Positions 27,950 to 35,599 of a DNA stretch of 64,000 bases are shown here, one piece after another (positions within the stretch are counted from its first letter, which is position 1; every line of letters starts with the position of its first letter). The notes beneath the pieces are model-generated. The model saw only the letters and a list, made by a program, of their open reading frames with translations. It searched no databases and had not been told where the DNA came from. The stretch is from Limnohabitans sp. MMS-10A-192. GTDB lineage: Bacteria; Pseudomonadota; Gammaproteobacteria; Burkholderiales; Burkholderiaceae_C. A program made the translations under genes and the position numbers. The stretch covers positions 248,001 to 312,000 of the forward strand of contig NZ_NERX01000002.1 of NCBI RefSeq assembly GCF_003063335.1. The letters are read 5' to 3'.

Positions 27950-29093
27950 GCGAAAGCGTCCCGCTGTGACTCGCCTGCATGGCTTGGGGCATCCGCCTGT
28001 TCATGCGCTGGTCCATGCCGGTGAGGTGGCTCAATGGACCGTGGTCTTGCTCGGTTGGCTTTGGTTGGGAGAGCAAGGCATGCGTCTGGGCTGGTCCGTG
28101 GCCAGCGGTGTGTCAGCGGTGGTGCTGTGGTGGGCCGCGCGGCTGCTCAGTCGAGGCCGTGTGTGGGCCTTGGAGTCAGCCCCTGCTTTGATGGGACTTT
28201 TGGGCTTGCTGACCGCGTGGGGCGTTTGGTGGCCTGACTTTTTGTCGGCTCACAGTGCAGCCCATGCGGGTCTGCTTGCGCTGGCCATCTTATGGGGGGT
28301 GTGGTGTGGTTTGATGGAAACCCGCAGCCAGTCCAGTACCTTTACGTTGGGTCGTGTGGCGTGGCACCCGGTGGTGGCCGCTGCATTGGCCTATGGCGCC
28401 TGGCGCATGCCCGGTAGCGTCTCCTTGGCACCTTTGGGCGTGAGTGCATTGCTGGCCATGTGTGCGGCCGTTTTGCACGCCCGAGATCGTTCTCATGCTG
28501 GGCAGCCCACGGTGTGCCGGGGTGTCCAGGCCAGTTTGCCTCAGGTGCTGCCCGCTTCGGCGATGGGGCTGATGATGGGCAGTCTGTGGCTGGGCAACGC
28601 ATGGTGTGCTGGTTTGAACCTGTCACTGGAGTGGATGGCCACCTCGCACTTGGTGTTGATGGCTGGTTTGCCAGCCTTGGTGGCCGGGTGCATCCGGTGG
28701 TGCGTGCCTGTTGACCATGCCCTTGTTCATGAGCGCCTGAGTTTCATCAGTTTGGGTTTTCTGATCTTGGGCCCCTTGATGCTCTTGGGCGAGAGCGCGG
28801 TGCATGGGACCTTGGCCATGGTGCTGCCCTCCTTGGCCTGGGCTGTGCATCTGGGTCGTCACCGCATGCCGATGAAATCGGGTGTGCGGTGGACACAGGG
28901 TGTGCAACGTGGTTTGGCGCTTTTGCTGGGGCCCGGTTTGCTGGGCTGGGTGGGTTTGCTCAGTCCTTGGCAAGGCCCACTGGCCGTGCAGTCGTCCTTT
29001 GCCTTGTTGGGGGCGTTGGCGGCGGTGCAAATGCTGCATGGGGTGTGGCGCTGGACGCTGACCCCCTCGGCGAGCTTGCCCCATCCATTTTGA
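27942..29093 (+). CDS. Unrecognised multi-spanning membrane protein
   Basis: A 383-residue, strongly hydrophobic protein with about ten predicted membrane segments and very few charged residues in them. I recognise no family; the layout recalls NnrS-type haem-copper membrane proteins, but their signature histidines are not clearly seen. A conserved-looking stretch GLMMGSLWLGNAWC lies mid-protein. It overlaps the preceding oxygenase-like gene by eight bases (ATG inside its last codons) and precedes a coxI-like gene, so it belongs to the same transcript. Possible roles such as metal, haem or gas-related membrane function are speculative. Confidence 0.75.
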   Translation: MSERKRPAVTRLHGLGHPPVHALVHAGEVAQWTVVLLGWLWLGEQGMRLGWSVASGVSAVVLWWAARLLSRGRVWALESAPALMGLLGLLTAWGVWWPDFLSAHSAAHAGLLALAILWGVWCGLMETRSQSSTFTLGRVAWHPVVAAALAYGAWRMPGSVSLAPLGVSALLAMCAAVLHARDRSHAGQPTVCRGVQASLPQVLPASAMGLMMGSLWLGNAWCAGLNLSLEWMATSHLVLMAGLPALVAGCIRWCVPVDHALVHERLSFISLGFLILGPLMLLGESAVHGTLAMVLPSLAWAVHLGRHRMPMKSGVRWTQGVQRGLALLLGPGLLGWVGLLSPWQGPLAVQSSFALLGALAAVQMLHGVWRWTLTPSASLPHPF

Positions 29094-29140
29094 CGGGGTA
29101 ACGCACCCCATTTTTTTGCACAAGAAAAACGGAGACAAAC

Positions 29141-30145
29141 ATGAACAGCATCGACATCGACGTGATCCGCACCGCGCTGGACTGGCAAAGCCGAGGCCAC
29201 CGCGTGGTGCTGGGCACGGTGGTGCGCACCTGGGGCTCGGCCCCACGCCCGCCGGGCTCGCTCATGATCATCCGCGACGACGGACAAGTGGCCGGCTCGG
29301 TCTCGGGCGGCTGCATCGAAGACGACCTGATTCGCCGCGTGGCCGCAGGCGAGTTGGCCCTCAGGCTGCCCGAGTCCACCACCTACGGCCAAACGGCCGA
29401 AGAGGTGCGCCGCTTTGGCTTGCCTTGCGGCGGCTCGGTGCAGGTGGTGCTGGAGCCGCTGTCGGCCCATTCGCAACTGCGCGAATTGCTGGTGCTGATT
29501 GAGCAACACCAGCGTGTGGAGCGCCGCATGGACATGGCCACCGGCATGGTGCGCATGGGTGCCGCCACCGAAGGCGACAAGCTGCAGTTTGATGGCCAAA
29601 GCCTGACCACCGTGCACGGCCCGCGCCTGCGTTTGCTCGTCATTGGTGGCGGTCAGTTGTCGCGCTATCTGGCCGCCATGGCTGTCATGTTGGACTACCA
29701 GGTCACGGTGTGCGAGCCGCGTGTGGAATACCACGAGGGCTGGGAAGCCATGAGCGGTGTGACCTTGTCGAAAGAGATGCCCGACGACCTGGTGCTGGGC
29801 ATGCAGCTGGACCACAACAGCGCCGTGGTGGCCGTGACACACGACCCCAAACTGGACGACCTGGCACTGATGGAGGCTTTGCGCACCCCCGCGTTTTATG
29901 TCGGTGCATTGGGCTCTCAGCACAACAACGCGCAACGCCGTAAGCGCTTGCTGGACTTTGATGTGAGCGAGGCCGAAGTGAGCCAACTGCACGGTCCGGT
30001 GGGCTTGAACCTGGGCGCCTTGACACCCCCCGAAATCGCCATGAGCATCGTGGCCGAAATGACCGCCTTGCGTCGGGGTACGGATTTGAGCCAGGCGCTC
30101 AGCAATTGGTCAGGCTCGAAAACGGTGTGCGGCTTGAGCGTCTGA
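29141..30145 (+). CDS. coxI: XdhC/CoxI-family molybdenum enzyme maturation protein
   Basis: A 334-residue protein with the N-terminal CoxI domain (GSAPRPPGSLMI, GSVSGGCIEDD) and the C-terminal XdhC Rossmann domain (LLVIGGGQLSRYLA, AVVAVTHDPKLDD, YVGALGSQ). XdhC binds molybdenum cofactor and helps its sulfuration and insertion. This is the second XdhC relative in the locus after CoxF, and it lies just before the iorA/iorB-like pair, which it may serve. The start follows AACGGAGACAAAC. Confidence 0.9.
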   Translation: MNSIDIDVIRTALDWQSRGHRVVLGTVVRTWGSAPRPPGSLMIIRDDGQVAGSVSGGCIEDDLIRRVAAGELALRLPESTTYGQTAEEVRRFGLPCGGSVQVVLEPLSAHSQLRELLVLIEQHQRVERRMDMATGMVRMGAATEGDKLQFDGQSLTTVHGPRLRLLVIGGGQLSRYLAAMAVMLDYQVTVCEPRVEYHEGWEAMSGVTLSKEMPDDLVLGMQLDHNSAVVAVTHDPKLDDLALMEALRTPAFYVGALGSQHNNAQRRKRLLDFDVSEAEVSQLHGPVGLNLGALTPPEIAMSIVAEMTALRRGTDLSQALSNWSGSKTVCGLSV

Positions 30146-30315
30146 CTCAGGGTTTGCTCAACATTGAGCCTTGAGCGACAGTCTGGTCATCAAGTCAACT
30201 TTATGTTCGCAGGCTGAGTTTTACGCGGTGTGCCCTTCGCAAAATGTCTTTGCATACCGCTTGTGTTTTACCGGGGAACAGTCCCTTCGTCCGTTAGCAA
30301 TCAACAGGAGACAAG
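30146..30315 (+). promoter_or_regulatory. Gap before the iorA-like gene
   Basis: No gene is visible in these 170 bases. A short inverted repeat GCTCAA/TTGAGC follows the coxI stop (about 30157-30170) and may be a weak terminator. The relatively AT-rich middle suggests that the iorA-iorB pair has its own promoter. CAGGAGA directly before 30316 is the ribosome binding site. Confidence 0.4.
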
Positions 30316-30789
30316 ATGGTTCGATTCAAAGTCAATGGCGAGGCCGTGTCGGTCGATGCCAAGCCGGAGACCCCTTTGCTGTGGGTCATCCGCGAAAAAC
30401 TCAACCTCACGGGCACCAAATTCGGCTGCGGTATTGCGCAGTGCGGTGCCTGCACGGTGCACCTCAATGGTGAGCCTGTGCGTTCTTGCTCGCTGCCCGT
30501 ATCGGCAGTGGATGGCAAAAACGTCACCACCGTGGAAGGCCTGATGAAGACACCCACCGGACAAGCTTTGCAAGCTGGTTGGGTCAAGGCCCAAGCACCT
30601 CAGTGCGGCTACTGCCAGTCGGGTCAGCTCATGACCGCGGCCAAAGTGATCAGCGTGGTCAAGAAGAACCTCAGTCGCACCGAAATCCTGGAAGCCATGA
30701 GCGGCAACATTTGCCGCTGCGGCACCTACAACCAGATCGCCAGCGCGGTCTCGCACGCCCAGAAAACCCTCCAAGGAGGCAAGGCATGA
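30316..30789 (+). CDS. iorA: Molybdenum hydroxylase 2Fe-2S subunit (isoquinoline 1-oxidoreductase alpha-like)
   Basis: A 157-residue small subunit with two [2Fe-2S] clusters: Cys38, 43, 46, 58 (FGCGIAQCGAC) and Cys97, 100, 133, 135 (CGYC and CRC). The Gln-Ser-Gly after CGYC and the two-subunit layout (no FAD subunit) are typical of the IorAB group, which hydroxylates N-heterocycles or aldehydes. The gene overlaps the large-subunit gene by four bases. Confidence 0.9.
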   Translation: MVRFKVNGEAVSVDAKPETPLLWVIREKLNLTGTKFGCGIAQCGACTVHLNGEPVRSCSLPVSAVDGKNVTTVEGLMKTPTGQALQAGWVKAQAPQCGYCQSGQLMTAAKVISVVKKNLSRTEILEAMSGNICRCGTYNQIASAVSHAQKTLQGGKA

Positions 30790-32963
30790 AAACCATGAAC
30801 ACCCCACTGACACCGAGCGTGTCACGCCGCTCCTTTATCCTCGGCTCCGGCGGTCTGGCCCTGGGGCTGTCTTTTGGCCTGACGCAAACCGAATTGGCTT
30901 TGGCCCAGTCGCCCAACGCCGGAGGCTTTGGCCCCAACAGCTGGATCAACATCGGCCTGGATGGCGTGGTGACTTTGATGTCCCCTGGTGCAGAAATGGG
31001 CCAAGGCACCATGACTGCCATGCCCATGCTGCTGGCCGAAGAGATGGACCTGGACTGGAGCCAGGTACGCGTGGTGCAGTCGCCCAGCGACCCCAAGCGC
31101 TTTGGCAACCCCCGCTTTGGCGGCGGCATGACCACCGGCGCATCGCGCACAGTGCAAGGCTATTACGAGCCGCTGCGCTTGGCCGGTGCCCAAGCCCGTT
31201 TGGTCATGGTGAACGCTGCGGCCCAGGCCATGGGCGTGCCCGCTGCTGAGCTGCGTACCGAAGCCAGCCGCGTCATCCATAGCAGCGGCCGCGCCATGAC
31301 TTATGCAGACATCGCCAAAGTGGCGACGGCTCCAGCCGAGTTGCCCAAGGTCGACAAGAGCATGCTCAAGCCGATGGCGCAGTTCCGCCTGATTGGCAAA
31401 GACATTCCCCGCGTGGACGTGCCCGCCAAGTCGGGCGGCCAGGCCTTGTACGGCATGGACCAGCGATTGCCGGGCATGCTGTGGGCCTCGGTGCTGCGTG
31501 CGCCGGTGCAAGGCGAGGTGCCCGAGAGCGTGGACGACACCGCTGCCCGTGCAGTGGCGGGAGTCAAGAACGTGGTGCGACTGCCTTACGGCGTGGCCGT
31601 GGTGGCCGATTCATTTTTCACGGCCAAGACTGCACGCGACCAACTCAAGGTGGTCTGGAGCCAAAAGTCCAAAGCGCGTGTGCAGTACACCGACCAAATG
31701 CGCGTGGAATACGCCAAACGCGCCGAAGACCTGAACGACAAAGGCGTGGCCTTCATTGCACACGGTGACGCGGCCAAGCAGTTGGCCGGTGCCACCCGCA
31801 CTTTCAGCGCCACCTACATCAGCGAGATGGTCAGCCACATTTGCCTGGAGCCGATGAACTGCACAGCGCGTGTGGACGGCGACAAGATCGAAGTCTGGGC
31901 ACCCGCCCAATCGGCCTCGTTTGTCACCGGCACGGTGGCGGGCGCCGGCGGTTTCAAGCCAGAAAACATCAAGGTCAACATCACCTTGCTCGGTGGCGGT
32001 TTTGGTCGCCGGGTGGAGGCCGATTACGCGGCCGATGCGGCGCTTGTGGCCAAGGCCATGCCAGGCACCCCGATCCAGGTGATCTGGACCCGCGAAGACG
32101 ACATGACGCACGACAAGTACCGCCCCATGACCGGTCAGCACCTGGTGGCCGGGGTGGATGCACAGGGCAAGCTCGTCGGCTTGTTGCACCGCGTGGTGTC
32201 CGAAGGTATTTATTCACGGGTGGTGCCGCCAGCCTTCAAGGCCGCCGGTGGCAAAGACGCCCCCGTGATGGAAGGCACCGAGATCACCTACGACATCCCT
32301 GACCACAGCGTGCAGTTCATGATAGAAGAGCGCGGCATCCATGCCGGTTTCTGGCGTGCGGTGGGCCCGGGCTACACCAAGTTCGCCATCGAGACTCTGA
32401 TCGATGAAGTGGCACGTGGCGTGAAAGCCGACCCTCTGGCCTACCGCATGGATTTGCTCCAGAAAAATCCGCGTGGCCAGGCCGTGCTCAAAGCCGTGGC
32501 TGACATGTCGCAGTGGGGCAAGGCCAAGCTGCCCAAAGGCCACGCGCTGGGCCTGGCGTTTTCGGACGCTTGGAACACCTTCTGCGGCATGGTGGTGCAA
32601 GTCTCCATCGTCAACGGCCGCCCCAAGGTGCACAAGGTCTGGTCGGCGGTGGATTGCGGTCACGCTTTGCAGCCGCAAAACGTGCAAGCGCAAATCGAAG
32701 GTTCAGTGATCTTTGGCTTGTCTGCTGCGCTGCACGAGCGCATGGACTTCAGGGCGGGTGAGCCACAGCAAACCAACCTGAACAAGTACCAAGTGCTGCG
32801 TGCCAACGAAGCACCCGAAGTGTTCGTGAAGGTGATGCCCACCGACAACCACCCAGGCGGTATTGGCGAAGCGGGCTTGCCCCCCTTGGCCCCAGCCATT
32901 GCCAATGCGATCGCGTCGCTCAACGGCAAGCGTTTGCGGGCCTTGCCATTGCCGATGGTGTGA
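30786..32963 (+). CDS. iorB: Molybdenum hydroxylase large subunit (isoquinoline 1-oxidoreductase beta-like), Tat-exported
   Basis: A 725-residue Mo-binding subunit of the IorB type. The N-terminus carries a twin-arginine signal (SRRSFILGSGGLALGLSFG), so the complex is probably periplasmic. Large-subunit motifs are visible (GGGFGRRVEADYAADA, the Mo-site Glu in GGIGEAGLPPLAP). It lacks the AYRCSFR loop of CoxL, so it is not a CO dehydrogenase. Electrons would leave through the small subunit to a periplasmic cytochrome or a quinone partner. The substrate is unknown: aldehydes or N-heterocycles are usual. Confidence 0.9.
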   Translation: MKTMNTPLTPSVSRRSFILGSGGLALGLSFGLTQTELALAQSPNAGGFGPNSWINIGLDGVVTLMSPGAEMGQGTMTAMPMLLAEEMDLDWSQVRVVQSPSDPKRFGNPRFGGGMTTGASRTVQGYYEPLRLAGAQARLVMVNAAAQAMGVPAAELRTEASRVIHSSGRAMTYADIAKVATAPAELPKVDKSMLKPMAQFRLIGKDIPRVDVPAKSGGQALYGMDQRLPGMLWASVLRAPVQGEVPESVDDTAARAVAGVKNVVRLPYGVAVVADSFFTAKTARDQLKVVWSQKSKARVQYTDQMRVEYAKRAEDLNDKGVAFIAHGDAAKQLAGATRTFSATYISEMVSHICLEPMNCTARVDGDKIEVWAPAQSASFVTGTVAGAGGFKPENIKVNITLLGGGFGRRVEADYAADAALVAKAMPGTPIQVIWTREDDMTHDKYRPMTGQHLVAGVDAQGKLVGLLHRVVSEGIYSRVVPPAFKAAGGKDAPVMEGTEITYDIPDHSVQFMIEERGIHAGFWRAVGPGYTKFAIETLIDEVARGVKADPLAYRMDLLQKNPRGQAVLKAVADMSQWGKAKLPKGHALGLAFSDAWNTFCGMVVQVSIVNGRPKVHKVWSAVDCGHALQPQNVQAQIEGSVIFGLSAALHERMDFRAGEPQQTNLNKYQVLRANEAPEVFVKVMPTDNHPGGIGEAGLPPLAPAIANAIASLNGKRLRALPLPMV

Positions 32964-32974
32964 GCCTGTCTTTC

Positions 32975-33009
32975 GCCAAGGCCAAGGCGACCTGCGCCTT
33001 GGCCTTGGC
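32975..33009. terminator. Long perfect hairpin between iorB and the TSUP gene
   Basis: A 15-bp perfect stem, GCCAAGGCCAAGGCG at 32975-32989 with its complement at 32995-33009 and loop ACCTG, fills the 54-bp gap between two convergent genes. There is no T tract on either side. It is best read as a bidirectional terminator or mRNA 3'-end stabiliser. Confidence 0.65.
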
Positions 33010-33017
33010 ACGGTATA

Positions 33018-33764
33018 TCAAGCCCGAAGCACGTCCACGATCAGCTTGATGGAAATCGCCAGCAAGCCCCATAGCACCCATTTGAAGAACCAGTCGTCGG
33101 CGATTTTCCGTGTCAGGTAAGCACCCGCCACGGTACCCACCAGGGCAAACGGGATCAGCACCAGTGCACCCGCCAGTTCCGCGGACCCATAAGGCTGCAG
33201 CTGGTGGTAAGGCCCCAGTTTGGCCAGGTTGATGACGGCAAAAAACAAGGTCGATGTGCCGGCAAACACCAGCTTGGGCAGTTTTTGGGGCAAGAGGTAA
33301 ACCTGAAACGGTGGCCCACCCGCATGCGAAATGAAGCTGGTAAAGCCCGACAAACTGCCCCAAAAAATCCCCTTTTTCCAACTGGCCGGGTGCGGCGATT
33401 GCAGGGTGTTGCGCTTACGCCATGCGTTCAAGACAAAACCCACGCCCATCAGGCCGATCATCATTTTCACGACCGTGTCTGACACCACCGATGCGGTGAG
33501 CCAGCCCACCAAGACACCGCCCACGCCTGCCGGAACGAGGATTTTCAGGTTGATGGCGCTGAAATTTTTGCGGTACAACCACAGCCCCACCATGTCAGAG
33601 ATGATGTAAATCGGCAGCAGCATCACGACCGCTTTGACCGGTGACATGAACAGCGAAAGAATGGGCACGGACAGCATGCCCACGGTGGGCAATCCCCCTT
33701 TGGACAAACCCACCATGGCCGCAGCCAGCCCCGCCCAGATCAGGTAATGAAGTTCACCCATCAC
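33018..33764 (-). CDS. TSUP (TauE/SafE) family sulfite/organic-anion permease
   Basis: A 248-residue membrane protein with about eight hydrophobic segments and the duplicated TSUP glycine-rich motif (GLSKGGLPTVGMLSVP near residue 20). Members export or import small anions such as sulfite, sulfoacetate or organic acids. It is the last gene of the minus-strand block, 19 bp after otnI, so a link to tetronate catabolism is possible, although the divergent arrangement with the Mo-hydroxylase offers an alternative context. Confidence 0.88.
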   Translation of the reverse strand: MMGELHYLIWAGLAAAMVGLSKGGLPTVGMLSVPILSLFMSPVKAVVMLLPIYIISDMVGLWLYRKNFSAINLKILVPAGVGGVLVGWLTASVVSDTVVKMMIGLMGVGFVLNAWRKRNTLQSPHPASWKKGIFWGSLSGFTSFISHAGGPPFQVYLLPQKLPKLVFAGTSTLFFAVINLAKLGPYHQLQPYGSAELAGALVLIPFALVGTVAGAYLTRKIADDWFFKWVLWGLLAISIKLIVDVLRA

Positions 33765-33783
33765 AGATCACAAGGTCCTTGTT

Positions 33784-34617
33784 TCATAAATAAGGACGTG
33801 CCCAGCTCAGGCCGCGCGAGGTGCCACCCGCCGTGGCATCGGCCGGGTTGTATTCGCAGCCGATCCAGCCGTCCCAGCCGCAGGCGGCAGACACCTCGTC
33901 GATGGTCTTGAAAATGTGCGCCCAGTTCACCTCGCCTGTGCCCGGCTCGTGGCGGTGCGGCACTTCGGCAATCTGGAAGTGACCCACTCGGCCCGTGGGC
34001 AGGTATTGCGCAATCTTGGTGCTCAGGTCGCCTTCGACGATCTGGCAGTGGAACAGGTCCATCTGCACCTTCACGTTGGACGCGCCCACGGCCTGCACGA
34101 TGCGGTGCGCGTGGTCTTGGCGGTTGAGGTGAAAGCCCGGCACGCTGCGCGTGTTGATCGGCTCGACCAGCACATCGCGTCCGGCCTTGGCCGCCTCAAG
34201 AGCGGCCCACTGCAAGTTGCTCACCAGCGTGGCATCGGCCGCATCGGCACTCGCACCTTCGGCACGCAAGCCGACCATGGCGTGGATGCGGGGGCAGTTG
34301 AGCGCCTCGGCATAGACCAGCGCTTGCGCAAAGCCGGTGCGGAACTCGGCCTCGCGTCCGGGCACGCTGGCCGTGCCACGGCTGCCCGATTCCCAGGCCT
34401 TGGCAAAGCCGTCTGTCTCTGCGCCGCCAGAAGGTGTGTTGAACAGCACCTGCTGCAAACCGTTGCCCTTCAACCGTGCCGCCAGCTCTTGCGCGGGAAA
34501 AGCATACGGGAACAAATACTCTACCGCCTTGAAACCGTCTTTGGCCGCTGCTTCAAAGCGGTCCAGAAACGGCAGGTCGGGGTACATCATCGAGAGGTTG
34601 GCGGCAAAACGGGGCAT
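33784..34617 (-). CDS. otnI: 2-oxo-tetronate isomerase / hydroxypyruvate isomerase family protein
   Basis: A 277-residue TIM-barrel protein of the Hyi/OtnI family. The start MPRFAANLSMMYPDLPFLDRF, the metal-site EPINTRSVPGF and QMDLFHCQI, and the C-terminal WIGCEYNPA with the metal-binding Glu are typical. In the L-threonate/D-erythronate pathway OtnI interconverts 2-oxo- and 3-oxo-tetronate. The neighbouring ltnD, otnK and otnC genes favour that role over hydroxypyruvate isomerisation. A 316-bp stretch of repeats separates it from otnC. Confidence 0.9.
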   Translation of the reverse strand: MPRFAANLSMMYPDLPFLDRFEAAAKDGFKAVEYLFPYAFPAQELAARLKGNGLQQVLFNTPSGGAETDGFAKAWESGSRGTASVPGREAEFRTGFAQALVYAEALNCPRIHAMVGLRAEGASADAADATLVSNLQWAALEAAKAGRDVLVEPINTRSVPGFHLNRQDHAHRIVQAVGASNVKVQMDLFHCQIVEGDLSTKIAQYLPTGRVGHFQIAEVPHRHEPGTGEVNWAHIFKTIDEVSAACGWDGWIGCEYNPADATAGGTSRGLSWARPYL

Positions 34618-34933
34618 GGGTTTTCTTTCAGCAAAAGGGGATTTCAGTGGTGACACATGTCACCCCAGACGATTGGCGAGCGGTGCCCCCGAATGCACCG
34701 AATGTCACCCCGGACTTGATCCGGGGTCCATGGGCCTCCGCAGACAATAGATCCCGGCGCGGAGGCCGGGATGACAGGTGCCAGCTCGGGCCCAGCAGGT
34801 GTCACGCAGGACTCAGCAGCTGTCGCCCCGGACTTGATCCGGGGGCCATGTGCACCCACCAACACTGGATCCCGGCTCGGAGGCCGGGATGACAAGTGAG
34901 GGTGTGACAGACGGTGAGCCATGTGGCAGGGCA
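34618..34933. repeat. REP-like palindromic array, copies B and C, in the otn operon
   Basis: This gene-free stretch holds two copies of a composite element. Each has the palindrome CCCCGGACTTGATCCGGGG (34708-34726 and 34826-34844), a CCATG, about 25 spacer bases, then a CCCGGC/GCCGGG palindrome (34753-34770 and 34871-34888) that ends in GATGACA. Degenerate pieces occur between them. It lies inside an otherwise tightly packed operon, so it may act on mRNA processing or reduce read-through to otnI. Confidence 0.8.
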
Positions 34934-35599
34934 TCACCACCTCGCGCCAAAGGCCTGGCGCAAATCGTCCAAGGCGCTGGCATTCAGTGGCGCGGTGTGG
35001 GGCATCAGCTGCATGAGCCGCGCGGTTTCTTCCAGCTCTTCGAGCGTGGCCATGGCGGCCCCAGGCGAGTCGTGCCAGACGTTGGGTCCCAGGCGAGTGA
35101 GCATCACGGCGCGGATCGGCGCACCCTGCGCGGCGTATTGGCGGATCAGCGCCGCTACTTCTTGCGCGGCATCGGGGCTGCCGGGGCGGTGGTAACGCAC
35201 CAACGGCACATGGCCCACCTTCATCACAAAGTAAGGCGTGATCGGTGGCAACAATTCAGGCCCGTGGGCATTCAGGCTCAGGGCCACGCAGTGCGTGCTG
35301 TGCGTGTGGATCACGCAGCGGGTGTTGGCATCCTGCTCGCCAGCGGCGGCGTAAATCTGGCGGTGCAAGGCGATGGTTTTGCTGCCTTTGTCGCCGCTGA
35401 GTTGCTCACCCTGCAGGTCGAGTTTGGCCAGACGCGCAGGGTCCAGAAAGCCCAAACACGCGTCGGTGGGCGTGATCAAAAAACCATCGTCCAGCCGCAC
35501 GCTGATGTTGCCCGCCGTGGCGTGCACATAGCCGCGCTCGAACAGGCTGCGGCCTACGCGGCAAATTTCTTCGCGGGCTTGGGATTCGGTGATGCTCAT
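34934..35599 (-). CDS. otnC: Class II aldolase/adducin-fold protein, probable 3-oxo-tetronate 4-phosphate decarboxylase
   Basis: A 221-residue class II aldolase-fold enzyme. The metal-binding pair is in VIHTHSTHCV (His98 and His100). In this pathway it splits 3-oxo-tetronate 4-phosphate to dihydroxyacetone phosphate and CO2. Two features differ from fuculose-phosphate aldolase. The usual catalytic Glu site reads GSKTIALH. The usual third zinc ligand in an N/H-H-G motif reads TRLGPNVWHD, with a His five residues later. I believe this is a subfamily trait rather than damage. The start overlaps the otnK stop by four bases. Confidence 0.88.
   Translation of the reverse strand: MSITESQAREEICRVGRSLFERGYVHATAGNISVRLDDGFLITPTDACLGFLDPARLAKLDLQGEQLSGDKGSKTIALHRQIYAAAGEQDANTRCVIHTHSTHCVALSLNAHGPELLPPITPYFVMKVGHVPLVRYHRPGSPDAAQEVAALIRQYAAQGAPIRAVMLTRLGPNVWHDSPGAAMATLEELEETARLMQLMPHTAPLNASALDDLRQAFGARW

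Noticed and set aside
30786..32963. Second CO dehydrogenase large subunit
   Set aside because: The protein lacks the AYRCSFR/AYRGAGR loop, has no FAD subunit gene beside it and begins with a Tat signal; it fits the IorB group.
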